From Cercophora sp. LCS_1 (taxonomy: Eukaryota > Ascomycota > Sordariomycetes > Sordariales > Lasiosphaeriaceae): a DNA stretch of 64,000 bases. Position 1 is the first letter of the stretch. Each line of letters opens with the position of its first letter. Made by a program: the position numbers and the translations under genes. The stretch spans positions 62,001 through 126,000 of the forward strand of contig JAPZLL010000002.1 of assembly GCA_036250225.1 (NCBI GenBank), read 5' to 3'. Below, one piece after another: positions 12,601 to 24,663 of this stretch. The notes below the pieces were generated by a model, which did no database searches, was not told the origin of the DNA, and saw only the letters and a list, made by a program, of their open reading frames with translations.

Positions 12601-13473
12601 GTCGACGGCCTCCGATGAGTGATGCCGCGTCCCGGGCCCATTCTTCTCTTGCCGAGACCGACTTCCCCCGGTGCCACCAGAAATCTCATGGAAATAAAAC
12701 ACACAAGATGGGCTGGTTGCTGACACTCACGTTGCATGAGGAGTGCAAGAGTAAGACGAAGAAGGGGCAGCAAAGCTCGTGCTGCGAGACGCAGCCAGCC
12801 ACGGCGTCTTGTCTCATGTGAGTGAGCAAGCTGCTGGGTGTCTCCGGTTCGGCAAGCCAGGCGGAATGCCGTCTCCAGCAGTTCGATCTACTAATCCTGC
12901 CATCTGAACGTGTCGGTGAACCAGCGTGCTGAAGAAAGAGCTACATTGACGCGTGACCCAGGTCGTTCCTTGGAAGGATGGTCGGTATCCGCGTCCATTC
13001 GGTCGCCGGTGAGCTGAGCCGAGATGCGGTGTGAGATCCGATCGTGTTTGCCACACCACCCCCAAGTGGGTCAGTACAAGCTATGGATTGGCGGAAACGA
13101 CGAGCTACACGTGTAGACGTGTGAATCGTATCCACATTGGTGGGATCTGGTCATGTTGGCGAACCGTTGAAGACGTGAAACCGGACAACCGTGGACAGCC
13201 ACAGTCTGCCTGGCTAAGGCACTGGCAATACAACCGGGTCTCCATGGTCGAGTATGTTGTAGGCAGCCCTCTCGACCAAATGTTCTGACTCTATGACAAG
13301 TTCAGGCCGACAGGTCCCCAGGAAGACAACCTACTCCACCTGTCTCATCACAACGTCGTTCTGGGATATGCATGGTCACGACGCTGAATGTCTCATTCAA
13401 CTCCTCATTCTCCATTAAAAGCCCGATGCCCATTGAGTATACCATAGTCTTCATTCCTTTTCCCACTCACCCA
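9658..13473. other. 3.8-kb region without recognisable gene, upstream of nik1
   Basis: The region lies between the start of the histidine kinase and the stop of the acyltransferase gene. The first 400-800 bp are probably the kinase's 5' UTR and promoter: they are pyrimidine-rich on the transcribed strand and include an in-frame upstream extension. I found no tRNA, 5S rRNA or transposon signature. Overlapping frames of 100-230 codons on both strands (for example 10871-11569 plus, 11020-11604 minus) show no family motif and have biased, low-complexity composition, so I do not call them. Unspliced small genes or a long non-coding RNA cannot be excluded. Confidence 0.5.
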
Positions 13474-15045
13474 TCACAGCCGAATCCCACTCTCCCACCA
13501 CCTCTTTCCCCAATTCCACCCGGGCACACTTTGCTCCCTCCACCGCCACACACTCTCCCCCTCCGGTCCAAACCAAAACCACCTCAACACCGAAAACGGC
13601 ACCGGCTCATACAGCCAAATCCCCGAACGACTAATATCCTCAATAAGCCACCCATTCGTAACATGCAACCACCCCAGCACAAACACCAAGTTCCCCATCC
13701 TCCCCCATCGTTTCCCCCATCTCCCTCTCCCTCCCAATTCCATCCTCAACCCCTCCTGAACCAAACCACCCAAAAACTGCATCCCAAAAAACACCACCGG
13801 CCCCCTCCAATCCGTAGTCGCAGGAATAGCAGACACACCGCCGCACGCATGCAATAACCCCGATAAGAAAAACGCTACAAACATACCCGCTGTTTTGGTG
13901 AGCACACCTTGTTTGGGTAACCACCCCTTTTTAACGAGCCAAAGTGTGGGTAAAGTGAATCCCAACCGGAAGGACTGATGCCAAAACCCGCCCCAGAAGC
14001 CGCCCAGGCCGCGATCGAGGATGTTAAAGATGGATCCGGAAATGGAGGGGTATTGCCAGAGGGGGTTGTACCCCGGCCAAAAGAGGACGGAGATGAGTTG
14101 GAAGAAGGTCATGTAATTTGTTATTGCGGAGAGGATGCCGGCTGCTGAGTAGAGGGAATGGATTATACTGCGGAGCGGGGCCTGGAGGGTTTCCTGGAGG
14201 GAAGGGGTGGTAAGGAGGGAGGAAGGGGAAGATGGACCAGGGACAAAGAAGGGGTCGTAACGGGCGGTGATGGTCCAGAGGTCGAGGAGGAGGTAGGACC
14301 AGGTTAGGTGGAGCAGGCGGTTGAGGAGGAAGGAGGTCAGGTTTGGGGAGCGGTGGTAGCCAGATTTCGTGGTGGTTGGGAGGGAGAGGGTAAGGGGTGT
14401 GGGGATGTGTGTGTTGGCTGGAGGATGAGGGTGTGGGAGGGGGGGGATGGCGTGGGAGAAGCCTGGTGTGTTAGTTCAGGAGGCAAAAAGGGGATAAACA
14501 AACCTACCGACTCCGCGAAACGAGAGGTACAAAGCACATACCCAGCCCAGACGCTCAAGAAAAGGTCGGTCCTCCGGGTACGGTTGCCAGTAGTGCTCGT
14601 ACCCATCAGGCAGCTTCTCCACGCTCTCATCAACATGCTTTCGTTTCTCGTCTTCGTTTTTGGCCCCTTTTCTGATTGCAACCCTTGCCACACCCCCCTG
14701 CACATCCCCAAAGAGCACCAGGCCACCGCCCCAGATGGTCCCCCACGCCATTGCCAGTCCTGTTGCGTACGAAACAGCCATGTTCTCACTTGACGTCCCG
14801 CTCTTCAAGACCCAGGCATTCCATGCCGCCATGACCAGCGCCACTAGCCATCGCGCGGTGTACAGCCATGGCCGTTGACGGTGCGGAATGCTGAGATACA
14901 GGACCGGTAGAATGAATGCCCCGAAAACGGAGTAGGGTATCACAAACGGCCTGGCGTTTCCAGATGCGAGATTCGCGCGGAACTGGGAGATGTAGAGGGC
15001 GAGATAGTAGCCCGGTGGATTTGGTGGAGGGACAGGCCGTGTCAT
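13474..15045 (-). CDS. Wax-synthase-domain membrane acyltransferase
   Basis: The predicted polytopic membrane protein has 508 residues. Exon 1 is 15045-14508, a 45-bp intron occupies 14463-14507 (GTAGGT donor, CACCAG acceptor), and exon 2 runs 14462-13474. The splice joins LSFRGVG to FSHAIPPLP. Hydrophobic helices are visible at both ends (VFGAFILPVLYLSI, FLLNRLLHLTWSYLLL, MFVAFFLSGLLHACGG). The segment GGFWGGFWHQSFR near residue 339 and FFLSGLLHACGG near 383 match the RxWH...H pattern of the MBOAT-like wax synthase family, with the second His as likely catalytic residue. Fungal members include terpenoid and mycotoxin O-acetyltransferases, but the neighbours here are not a biosynthetic cluster, so the substrate is unknown. 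The middle region (14200-14440) is Pro/Ser-rich and less certain. The start ATG at 15045 is the first inside a typical context. Confidence 0.75.
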
Positions 15046-15294
15046 GGTGAAAGTTTGTGATGGATGGATGGAGCGGTGTAGCTTGAAATTCCGAGTGCTC
15101 GGGATTCTGTCATTTAAACACCATGTCGACGACCGCTTCAATTGGATCCGAATGTAAAATGCAAAGAGCAACGAAAAAAAAAAAAGCTGGTGTTATGCAA
15201 GACGGAATGTCCCGTCGATTTTTATTTACGAGCGCAGTGCACGGAGATTTGACATGCAATGACGATCCCAAGCCAGATCCCTGGAAACGCTTGA

Positions 15295-17787
15295 TCACCA
15301 CTCTACCCGCACCGAATCCCCCACCCGGACCGTTGGGAATTGCGCCTCCTGGCTTATGATTGCCGCCGTCTGGTCTTTTGGCGCGTAACACATATGCGTC
15401 CCGAAAAACACTTTGCCATCGAATCGCCTCGTTTTGGATAGCGTGACAAACGGCTCCTCGCTCTTTTCTGCAGTTCCCTGGTTGATGCACACCATGTGGC
15501 ATCGTCTACACGCCCCCAGCGTCTCGAAATCGTGTGTTCCGATCTGTAGGCCTGTCCAGGAGTCTTCTACATAAGGCAGTTGTCTCGATTGAGGATCGGA
15601 AATGATTATGTTTGCTCTGAAGACTGCTGGTGAGACGTCCTTGCCGCCATTGCGTCGGATTTCCTGATTCAGCTCATCGACACTTGCCGTGGTGATGGCC
15701 AGGATGGGGCTCTCGTTGGATAGGAGGATTCGTCGCTCGGGTTCAGAATCCGAATCTGGAGGCGATGGTGGCGCTGGGAATGAACCGGGCATTGATACTG
15801 GGCTTGCAACCTGGTGCATTGAAAGATGGGCTTTGGCATGTCGCATGCTCTTCCCTTGACCACCAGCTGGGAAGCGAGCCAGGACGCATGGCACACCCAG
15901 GACGGCAGAAAAAAAGGCGTTGGTTTCCTGCGAAGAGTAGGCCTGTGCTACTATCTCCTCGCCACACACGCGCGAGTACCGTGAGCGCGATGGTGATGAC
16001 TGGAAGAGTGCTGGATTCTGTGAGAGCGGCACGGTGATCGATGAAGGGATATGTGTCGGAGTATGCCCTGTGTAACTAACTTGCAGCTCTCCAAGCTCAA
16101 AGTCCAACGTTGGCCGGAGGAGGGACATTCGGGGGTATCGCTTTTGACTCAAGACTTGACCCGAGCCCTGGTGTATCAAACACCACTCTCTATCCCAAGC
16201 CAGGCCCTCGGGCCTTATTTCCCACTCAACACCAACGGGGACCTCAAACCCACCACAGCTCTTGATTGGGAAAACGCAAATAGCGTGAACCCGAAGATCG
16301 GACGGCCCTCGAGCTTGTGACGGTGGCGTGGGAGCTGCCGATGCGACGGAGCGATCCACGTAGAACTCGCGGACGAACCCGACGAAGCTGTCAACGTCCG
16401 AGATCGTGCTCATGGCCCCCAAACTCACACGAACAACGCCTGTTGGTTTCCCTCCCATAATGTCGTTTTCCGTCCCACACCGGAAGCCCGAGAAAAAGTT
16501 CTTCCTCATCTCCCATGGCTGGAGACCCAGTGAAGATGATATCCCGCCTGGGTTGCACACCCCGCCCGTCCTGATATGGAAGCCCTTTAGAGTAGCGAGC
16601 TTCTCAATCTCAGTCAAGCTAATCCAGGCACCCAGACTGTTTCGCAGGTTGAACGCAATGACTGGTCCTGAGGACGATATGTGTGGGCCGGGCGAATAAA
16701 TTGTGCAAACTGGCTTTCCATTGCCATGGCGCGTGGATGCGAGCCCGTCATACAAATGTTTGGCAAGAAAGGACGTATGAGAAGCAATGTCTGCCATCGA
16801 ACCGAATAGCCTTGCATGTGTATCGAGTGCTGCGTCTAGTGCGATGATGCTGTGAATCGGGAGGGTCCCGTCCTCAAGCCGCTCATGTAATGACTGTGTT
16901 TTTGGAGCGTGCCATCTCTCCTTCACACAGACCACCATATCGACCGTACCTCCACCAAAGTACCTTCTGGAATCAAAGGCGTCTTCTGCATCCCGCCGCA
17001 CTATCAGAGCGCCTAGATCTGGAAAGCCGAAGATCTTGTAGAAGCTGAGGACGGTAAAGTCTGGTGCTGTTTCAGCGCAGCTTAGGTCCAGGGGGCTTGA
17101 GCTGACAAGCGCTGCGGCGTCCAACAACGTGTAAACCCTGCTCGCCGTCTCGGGAGTCGGACGTCGTCGGGCTCGGTCGGCCCAGGCCAGCGGGAACCGT
17201 CGACCATCCATATTCGACTGGGCGGGATACGCAAACAGCAAGGGACCTTCTCCGTCCTCTGTTGGGAAGGGGACTCCGCCGACTAGCCAGTCCTCCACCT
17301 CTTCGTAGGCGAGACAATGGCTATTTCGAGCCTCTTCTCTCAGCCCAACAAGGCTGGTATGACTGGCTTGGTGGTACACATAGTCGAACCCTCCAGGAAC
17401 CGACCGCACGGCCTCGGCAACAAGCTTAATTCCAGCTGTCGCATTTGCCACAAACACAACATCGAACTCGGTCGGGTCGGCGTTGAAGAACTGGAGCACG
17501 CGGAGGCGGGTATCTTCGATGCGGAATGTCGAGAGCTGGGATGATGGCGAGGTTGAGTGGGGATTCCCGAACAAGTTCGTCGTCATGTCGCGCGCAAACT
17601 GGTCCATCAACGACTTTGCGTAAGGCGTGGTTCCAGCATGGTCGAGGTAGACGGACCCTTCTCAACGAGTTAGCAACGCCTTTCGCGAGGGATGGGCGGC
17701 ATAGGTAGTCATACCACGCAGCATGGGATATTCGTCATCTCGGAAGTGCTCAACGGGCGTGTTATAGCCGCCCTCGTTCTTCTGCAT
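15295..17787 (-). CDS. hxB: Molybdenum cofactor sulfurase (HxB/Nit-13 type)
   Basis: This PLP enzyme adds the terminal sulfur to Moco so that xanthine dehydrogenase and aldehyde oxidase become active. Exon 1 is 17787-17715, a 57-bp intron occupies 17658-17714, and exon 2 runs 17657-15295, giving 811 residues. The splice creates MLRGSVYLDHAGTTPYAKS, the conserved aminotransferase class V entry motif. The N-terminal half is a NifS-like cysteine desulfurase fold with HSTSPSS, FVANATAGIKLVAE and the PLP-lysine segment LSFYKIFGFPDLGAL (Lys near residue 232). The C-terminal third carries a MOSC domain (WDREWCLIH, FRANIII, GACRRCHMVCIN). An in-frame ATG 21 bp further upstream (17808) and one at 17874 are alternative starts; I chose 17787 because family members begin close to the YNTPVEHFR-like segment. 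Confidence 0.9.
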
Positions 17788-18980
17788 CGTTATCGACCCC
17801 AGGTTCATCCGACAGTCGGCGTCACACTCGGCACACTCAAAACCCAAGAGCACAAACCCAAAGAGAAAACCCAAATTGCCCCTTGGTCACTCCCACTCGT
17901 TAGGTGTAACATTGTAGGCGAAGGGACAAAGAGAGGTGGCCCTGACAGCCATTCTCTAGCAAATAACAGCGGTGGCGGTTTCAACGAATCCTCGCGGGCA
18001 TTTGCTGGATAGCATCGGCGGATGCCCCTCTTGGACTCTTGGGCTTGTACCAAAAGAGCCCAACCACACGCGGAGATCGCCCCGTTCCACTCCCCGACGA
18101 TTGCAGACAAGCTTGCAGCTATCGATAAGGGAGGTATGCCAAGCATGTGGAGGCGGGTATGATAGAACCCTAACCCTGGGATACTTAGTCTTCGTCGCCC
18201 TCCGGTCGGCGTTGAGAGGATCCACGTTCGGGCCCTCAAGGTTCACTCGACAGTTCAATCCAGACAAAAACTAGAGTCGAGTGTGACAATACTCTTGTTT
18301 CGAACCGTTGGCGGAGACGTCGTGATGACTGAGTTGCATCGTGGGTATCAGATCTCTCGTCTGTGCCTGCCTTGAGGTTCCAGACGAGATGTTTGAGTCT
18401 AATGGGGAAGGTGTAGCCGGTACTTAGACAGTGCTGCGCTGCGCTGGCTGCTCCTTCAGATGCCTCCGTCTCTTTGAGGAGTTGCCTGATGTTTTTGCTG
18501 ATCGTAGCAATCAGCTGTCACGCCGCAGTAGTCTTGTTTCGCGACTCTCTCATGCACACGTCAAAGTGCGACGTCGGACGCTTCAGCAGACGTCGACTGT
18601 GCCAAGAACCGCTGCAAGACGGCCGTCAACGTTGAAAGCGCAGCTCCAACGGAGGGGCCAATGCAATGAATGAGGTGATCGAGTGCCTAGGGTTGCGGCG
18701 TGGCCCCGGTTTCGTCTGGGCTGGTCTACGCGGCCAGCGATAACTTGGCAGCCATTCGCCAAGCCAAGGTTACAAGTCGCAAGGGTCGCGCGATAAGTGC
18801 GGTCAGTAGCCAGGGCCGCGGGATGATCTCATGACAACAAGCAACCCTGACTCTGGAACGATTCAAACGGCTTGCTTTGTCCGCCGGTAGGGTTTCCTAT
18901 CATCGACGCCTTACTCGCGATTCTCTCGCCAGCTTGAACAACCCACCTCGATTCCTGCAGCATGCAATGATAGCACCAGG
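17788..18980. other. Divergent intergenic region between MoCo sulfurase and Na/Ca exchanger genes
   Basis: About 1.2 kb separate two divergent start codons and should contain both promoters. Short frames such as 17692-18012 and 18431-18673 have no recognisable motif and poor composition for coding. No tRNA or repeat is apparent. Confidence 0.55.
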
Positions 18981-21900
18981 ATGCAGGCCATTCGCCCGAC
19001 GAGGATGGGGACGCGGAGCCGGCGTCGGTACAGCTCCCGCCCCTTCATTCTCTGCCTGCTGCTCATAAGCATATTCACAACCTACGCCTTCGTTATCCGG
19101 CCGTTGGGACTCCCCAACGTCCAGACCCAGAAATCACGACTCTCCGCCAGGGCGGAACCGAATGAAACAGACACCGATTGTCGCGCCGTCCACCATGCCG
19201 CCGACCAATGCGCCTTCATCCTTGCTAATTGTGAAGACGACGAGGCCGGCCTGCTGCATTACCTGACGTTTTACTACTGCGGGCTGGGGAATGCGAAACC
19301 CCTCGCATTCACGATTCTGACGGTATGGCTGGGCCTGCTCTTCACCACTATTGGCATCGCTGCCAGCGACTTTTTCAGCATCAATCTCAGCACCATCGCC
19401 CGCGTACTTGGTTTGAGTGAGAGTTTGGCGGGAGTGACGTTCCTGGCTTTCGGGAATGGGTCCCCCGACGTCTTCAGCACGTTTGCCGCCATGGGCTCCA
19501 ACAGCGGGAGCATGGCGGTTGGCGAGCTTATCGGCGCCGCTGGCTTCATCACGGCCGTTGTGGCTGGCTCCATGGCTCTGGTCCGTGAGTTCAAAGTCAG
19601 CAAACGGACCTTTGTTCGGGACATTGTCTTTTTCATCGCCGCCATCAGCTTCACGGTGCTGTTCCTGGCTGATGGGGAGCTCCACTTGTGGGAATGCTTC
19701 ACCATGATCGGGTTCTACCTCTTCTACGTTGTGGTTGTTGTTGGCTGGCACTGGTTCACGGTGAGGAAGCGGCGCCAACGACAAAAAGAGATTGCATCGC
19801 GCACGCATTTACTTGGCACATCGCGAGACGGGAACGATGAGCTGGAGCCCTACCGCGATTTGGACGACGACGAGGATAATCTCGCCGGGGGTCGCTCCTC
19901 CAGTGCACCCGAGGCCGCGGACATCAGCGTGTTGGAACGTGGACCACGGATAGAGATTGACGGCAGAAGAGCGTCAGCCAAGTCTCCAGGCGAGGACGAG
20001 GAGCAGCGCGAATTACACGTAGCGGCGGAGATGACAAGCAACATGCGCGTCAACCGTCCGCGTTGGGGGCGTAGTAACACCACCATCGCGCCCGTCAGAC
20101 CTAGCTTGGTTGGCGTTTTGGAATTTAGGTCCGTCTTGTCGTCGCTGAACAAGGCGCGCAACATGCACATGGGCCCGCTTCCTGAAAGGCAGTACTCCGA
20201 TCACGCGCGTCAGCTCTCCGGGGCTCTCAACTCGCTTCAGGATGCCCACGGGCGTCCCCGCACCAACACGATGCCGGCGCCACAGCCGGCCACTGCCAGG
20301 GAACGGGCTTTGTCTCACGGGCACATTCCACTGAACCTTGGAAGCTCTGCTCTGCCGATGCCCGAGGTGTCAGTCCCGGAACCACCGTCGCCTGGGGTGG
20401 GCCGGACGACAAGTGCAACTATTGATGGACGGCTCGCACCACCGAGTCCCGCCGGCATTGATCATCATCAACATCAGCCGCATATTCACACCAAACAGCT
20501 GGATCGTCTTCAGCTTCAAATCCCGCCTTCATCTCGGGGCTCGAGCGGTCGATCCTCGCCTGCACTCTCACCGTTTCCTGGCTTTACCGAGTCACCAGCT
20601 GCTCTTACTCCGCTGCCGACGCAGGACGAACCGACAGCTTTTATGTTCCCAGTCCCCTCCGATCGACGGCTCTCCTCGGCCCGACCGATTGATGACTTTG
20701 AGAGTGTTCAACCGAAGCCGATCAAGTGGTGGCCTTATAGTTTCCTTCCACCTCCGCATGTGCTTCTTGGCGCCATCTTCCCGACACTCCAAGGATGGTC
20801 GGAAAAGAGTTGGTGGGACAAAATAGTCAGTTTGATCTCGGTGCCGAGTATCTTCGTCCTGGTCACAACTTTGCCGGTGGTAGAGACGGATGACCAGGAC
20901 GACGATTCGGAGGTTTCTGTTGCGGATCCTCCAAACGTTGGTGAACCTGGGCACATGGCTGTTCCCGTTTCGGTTGAGAACGGTGTTGAAGTGCAACGGG
21001 AAACAGAGTGGCAGGAGTTCCGGCGACGAACGCGGTCCATTTCCAGCAGATCCCCTCGCTCTGCTTCGCCCCACTCTTTCATGCTCAATGGACAGCGAGG
21101 TGACGTTGAGAGAGCCTCAACGACTGCCGACCCCCATTCTCCCATCAGTATTGTGGTTCCACAGATGGGGAAACCGATACCTGCCCCGGAAGTTGACACC
21201 GTCACGGCTGTTACCGAGCTAGACCAGAACCAGGGCTGGAACAGGTGGCTTATTGCGCTCCAGTTATTTACTGGCCCGCTATTCGTGGTCTTTATCGGCT
21301 GGGCCAACATGTACGAGGATTTTGAGAACCCAAAGATGACGCTGCTCCGACTGGTGCTTTACTCGCTCATCGTCTCCCTCGTTCTGCTCGGCACCCTGCT
21401 TCTGCTGACGACGGCGGAAAAGAAGCCAAAATACCACTTCGTCCTTTGCTTCCTCGGGTTCGTCATTAGCATTGCGTGGATCTCGACTGTCGCAGGGGAG
21501 GTTGTCGGGGTGCTCAAGGCATTCGGTGTCATTCTAGGCATCTCGGAGGCCATTCTTGGTCTCACCATATTCGCAGTTGGAAACTCGCTGGGCGACCTCG
21601 TGGCGGATGTCACGGTCGCTCGCCTTGGATTCCCAGTCATGGCACTGTAAGTTTCACCGTTCGGGTTGGGGCGTGGCAGCCAGCTAACAAGGTCACACAG
21701 GGCTGCATGTTTCGGGGGCCCGATGCTGAACATCCTTCTTGGAGTTGGCATTGGCGGTGCCTGGATGGGCATTGCATCAGCCAACAAGAAACACCTGAAG
21801 CATCCGGACAAGCCGCTTCACTACAAGCCGTACCACATCCAGGTCGGCGGGACGCTGATGATCTCGGCTGTGACGGTGCTGTTGACGCTCATTGTCTTGC

Positions 21901-22031
21901 TAATTGTGGTGCCGTCCAACAACTGGATCATGAGCCGCAAAATCGGCTGGCTGCTGATTGCCATCTGGAGCATCAGCACCGTGATAAACTTGGCCATTGA
22001 AGTCACCGGCACCTGGTCAGATGTATCATGA
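18981..22031 (+). CDS. Sodium/calcium exchanger family membrane protein
   Basis: This large cation/Ca exchanger-type transporter has 998 residues. Exon 1 is 18981-21646, a 54-bp intron occupies 21647-21700 (GTAAGT donor, ACACAG acceptor), and exon 2 is 21701-22031. The N-terminus has a signal-anchor-like helix (FILCLLLISIFTTYAF). The two alpha-repeats typical of the family are evident: the first has GNGSPDVFSTFAAMGSN near residue 158, the second GNSLGDLVADVTVARLGFP near 867, completed across the splice by AACFGGPMLNILLGVG. Between them lies a roughly 400-residue cytosolic loop rich in Ser, Pro and His (for example HHQHQPHIHTK). The layout resembles uncharacterised fungal exchangers such as yeast YDL206W relatives. 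Localisation (vacuole, ER or plasma membrane) cannot be told from the sequence. Confidence 0.9.
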
Positions 22032-22614
22032 ATTTGCAGTCGCAGCCAGCGGTCCTCGGCTTCCCCGGGTCGGGGAGTGTTGGCCGCTTGCTAGTGGGTG
22101 AGCCTGGGGCCGCAACACGGCGGCCTCGTGAGGCGCATGATGCCGCGAGACCCACTTCCCGGTGGGATACCTCTTGTTGGAGGGGTTCTCAGCTTGGCCG
22201 GGTCCACGATGTCATAAGTGACGCTAGTCATGCCGGTCTAAGACATGGCGAAAACAAGTCGCTCAGGCATCACGAAAACGCTGGACGGACGCATTAGTAA
22301 AGGCGGGGTGATCGCCGAATTGCTTTCCCCACCGCAAGATGCCACTCGCTGTCGCGATCCCGTCATTCGAGTGGCGCAGGCCACTATCAGCTCATCCAGG
22401 GTGGATTCGGGTCGCTTGGGAAAGAGGGGTGATCGCTGGTGATGACGGAGTCGAGGAGGGTCCCTATAAAGGAGACATTTGGCCGTTGCGTTGCGCCTTG
22501 TGCAGTTGCGCATCAACCAAGCTTTGCTTTGCTCTTGCTTTGCTTGTACCTGTTGATACCCAATTCAGTTTTCTATTCCATTTTCCCACACCGTGATCTG
22601 TCCGTCTGTCCAAG
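22032..22614. promoter_or_regulatory. Promoter of the Gly/Tyr-rich protein gene, with TATA box and 11-bp direct repeat
   Basis: A TATAAA lies at 22465-22470, 145 bp before the next start codon. The 11-mer GGGGTGATCGC occurs twice in the same orientation, at 22305-22315 and 22426-22436. AGGGG cores, the STRE motif of stress-induced fungal genes, lie at 22181-22185 and 22425-22429. The 3' UTR of the exchanger gene must also be in the first part. Function of the repeat is unknown. Confidence 0.5.
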
Positions 22615-24140
22615 ATGAGCGAGTTCATCAAGGAATTTGCGACGGCTGCCGCCAAGAGCTACATTGAGGCCAAACTGGGCGGCGGCAAGAAGGACGACAA
22701 GAAGGACGACAACCAGAGTGGCAATAACTCTGGCAAGGTCAATTCGGGGACTTCGGGCAACAATAATGCTGACAAGACGAATACTGGCAGCTCGTATGGC
22801 AGCACCAGCAACAACACCGGCAACAACAGCTACTCGAGCAATAACAACTCGGGCAAGACGAACACCGGCAGCAGCGGCAGCTATGGAAGCGGTAATCCCA
22901 GTAATAACAGCTCGAGCAATACCTACGGTAGCTCGGGTGCTACCGGCAGCAGCTACGGCAACTCGGGCAGCAACTCAAGCAATACGTACGGCAACTCAGG
23001 CAGCACCGGCAGCAGCTATGGTAACTCGGGAAATACCTACTCGAGCGGTAACACTGGTTATTCGGGTAATAACCGGAGGGATGACTCGGATGATGACAAC
23101 AAGGGGTCTTCGGTGAGTTGATTTTGTCTTCTCAATAATGATGAAGAAGGGATGGTGACTGACGCGTTGCAAAATAGTATGGCAAGACTAACCAGAACCA
23201 GACGGGGCGATACGATAGTGATAAGAAGAATGAGTATGGCTCGAATACCGGGACTGGCGGGTACGGAAGCGAGACCAAGACCGGCGGGTATGGCTCAAAC
23301 ACCGGAAAGACAAGCGGCTACGGCAACAACCAGGAGGACGAGGACCGGCCTTCATATGGTTCCGCTGGCAAGACGGGCGGTTACGGCCAAGGGAACCTGC
23401 CGATCCGAAACAAGGACGATGACGATAAGCCGAACTATGGCCAGAGCGGTAACAAGCGGGATGATGACCGCCCCAGCTACGGTCAAGGCTCGAGCCGTCC
23501 TGGTGGTTACGGCAACAAGGATGATGACAAGCCCAGCTATGGCTCCAGCACCGGAACCGGCCGGTATGGCGATGACGACGACAAGCCTTCCGGGTATGGT
23601 CAGAAGACGAGCCAGTACGACAGTAACAAGAAGGGCGAGGACCGCCCCTATGGTCAAAATACCAGCCGACCTGGAGGTTACGGCAACAATTGGGACGACG
23701 AACGTCCCTCCGGATATGGACAGACCGGTGGATACGGCGGCAACAAGCGTGACAGCGACGATGAGCGTCCCGGGTATGGTAAGCGACCCGGCAGTCGCGG
23801 CGATGACAAGCCGTTTGGTGGACGCACCGGCAGCCCCGATCGCAATCCCGGTTGTGGACGTCCCGGAGGTCGCGATGACGATAACAAGTCTGGTCGACCT
23901 GGTCGTCGCGATGATAGCCCTGGCTCGAGACCTGGTGGATACGGTCAGGGCTCGCGACCCGGTGGTTCGGAACAGTATGGTGGTGGACGAGACCGGTCGA
24001 GGTCCAAGTCGCGAGATGGTCGTCCCGGTGGCTACGGCGGACGTAGGGACGACGATGATAATAACAGAAGGCCCGGGTATGGCCAGGGACGACGTGACAG
24101 TGGTGAGGGGAGGTCGTCTTATGGACGCAGTGATTACTAG
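22615..24140 (+). CDS. Unrecognised Ser/Asn/Gly- then Asp/Tyr/Gly-rich low-complexity protein
   Basis: Two exons, 22615-23112 and 23178-24140, are joined across a 65-bp intron (GTGAGT donor, AAATAG acceptor), giving 486 residues. The reading frame after the splice is YGKTNQNQTGRYDSDKKN and stays open to TAG at 24138. The first 30 residues form a charged, helix-prone head (MSEFIKEFATAAAKSYIEAK) followed by KKDDKKDD. Residues 35-155 are Ser/Asn/Gly/Tyr repeats (SYGNSGN-type). Residues 165-486 are built of units like DDDKPSYG, RPGGYG and DDERPGYG, with Arg/Gly/Asp alternation and a final RGG-like region. There is no signal peptide and no membrane segment. The whole chain looks intrinsically disordered, with Tyr/Gly/Arg content typical of proteins that phase-separate. 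I do not recognise a family. The longer frame at 23152-24165 is an overlapping out-of-phase shadow. Confidence 0.8.
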
Positions 24141-24663
24141 ACGTCTCGAGTTTATATCTCGTTGAATTGAGTTCTGGATAAGCAGCCATCCTATTCCAGA
24201 TGCGTGTCATCTGGTGATGCACGCGAGGCTTGTGAACCCAATTCCTTGACAATCTGTCAAGTCTGTCTATCAGCGAGATCAGGTGATCTGCTACCGTCAC
24301 GGTGATCAGTCGTGATACTAGCGTAGGTAACAGACGATATTCGTCAAGGTATCTGCCCCTCTGGACCGCCGAGGAAACGCCCGGGATGTCCCCGGCGCGG
24401 GGGAACTTGCGGTCAGGGGCCGTTTGACAAGTGGACCCAATCCAGACCCGATCTTGCCCCTCAATCAGCAACCCCTCCAACAAGCTCCCCCGATACGGCA
24501 ACGTGCCCCTCCACCCTTGACCGTCTTGAACGACCTTCCTGCCCAACATCTTTTGTGTCTTCCTTTTTTCCATTCATCCTCCCTCTCCAAACTTTCTGGC
24601 ATTCTTTCCTCTCCAACTTCCAGGTTCTCCTCGAATCCCTCCCTCCCCCAAGCAACCGCAAGA
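24141..24663. other. Intergenic region, low-complexity protein gene to phosphomannomutase gene
   Basis: These 523 bp hold a 3' UTR and then the promoter of the phosphomannomutase gene. The second half (24440-24660) is strongly C/T-rich, as is usual just upstream of highly expressed fungal genes. I see nothing else. Confidence 0.55.

Noticed and set aside
13440..17880. Secondary-metabolite cluster suggested by the wax-synthase-like acyltransferase
   Set aside because: Neighbours are a signalling kinase and MoCo sulfurase; no backbone synthase, P450 or cluster regulator is present.
23188..24573. 461-codon minus-strand frame and 337-codon plus-strand frame (23152-24165)
   Set aside because: Both overlap the second exon of the Tyr/Gly/Asp repeat gene. 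The plus-strand one is out of phase with exon 1, while the spliced frame gives continuous YG/RPGGYG repeats; the others are repeat-derived shadows.
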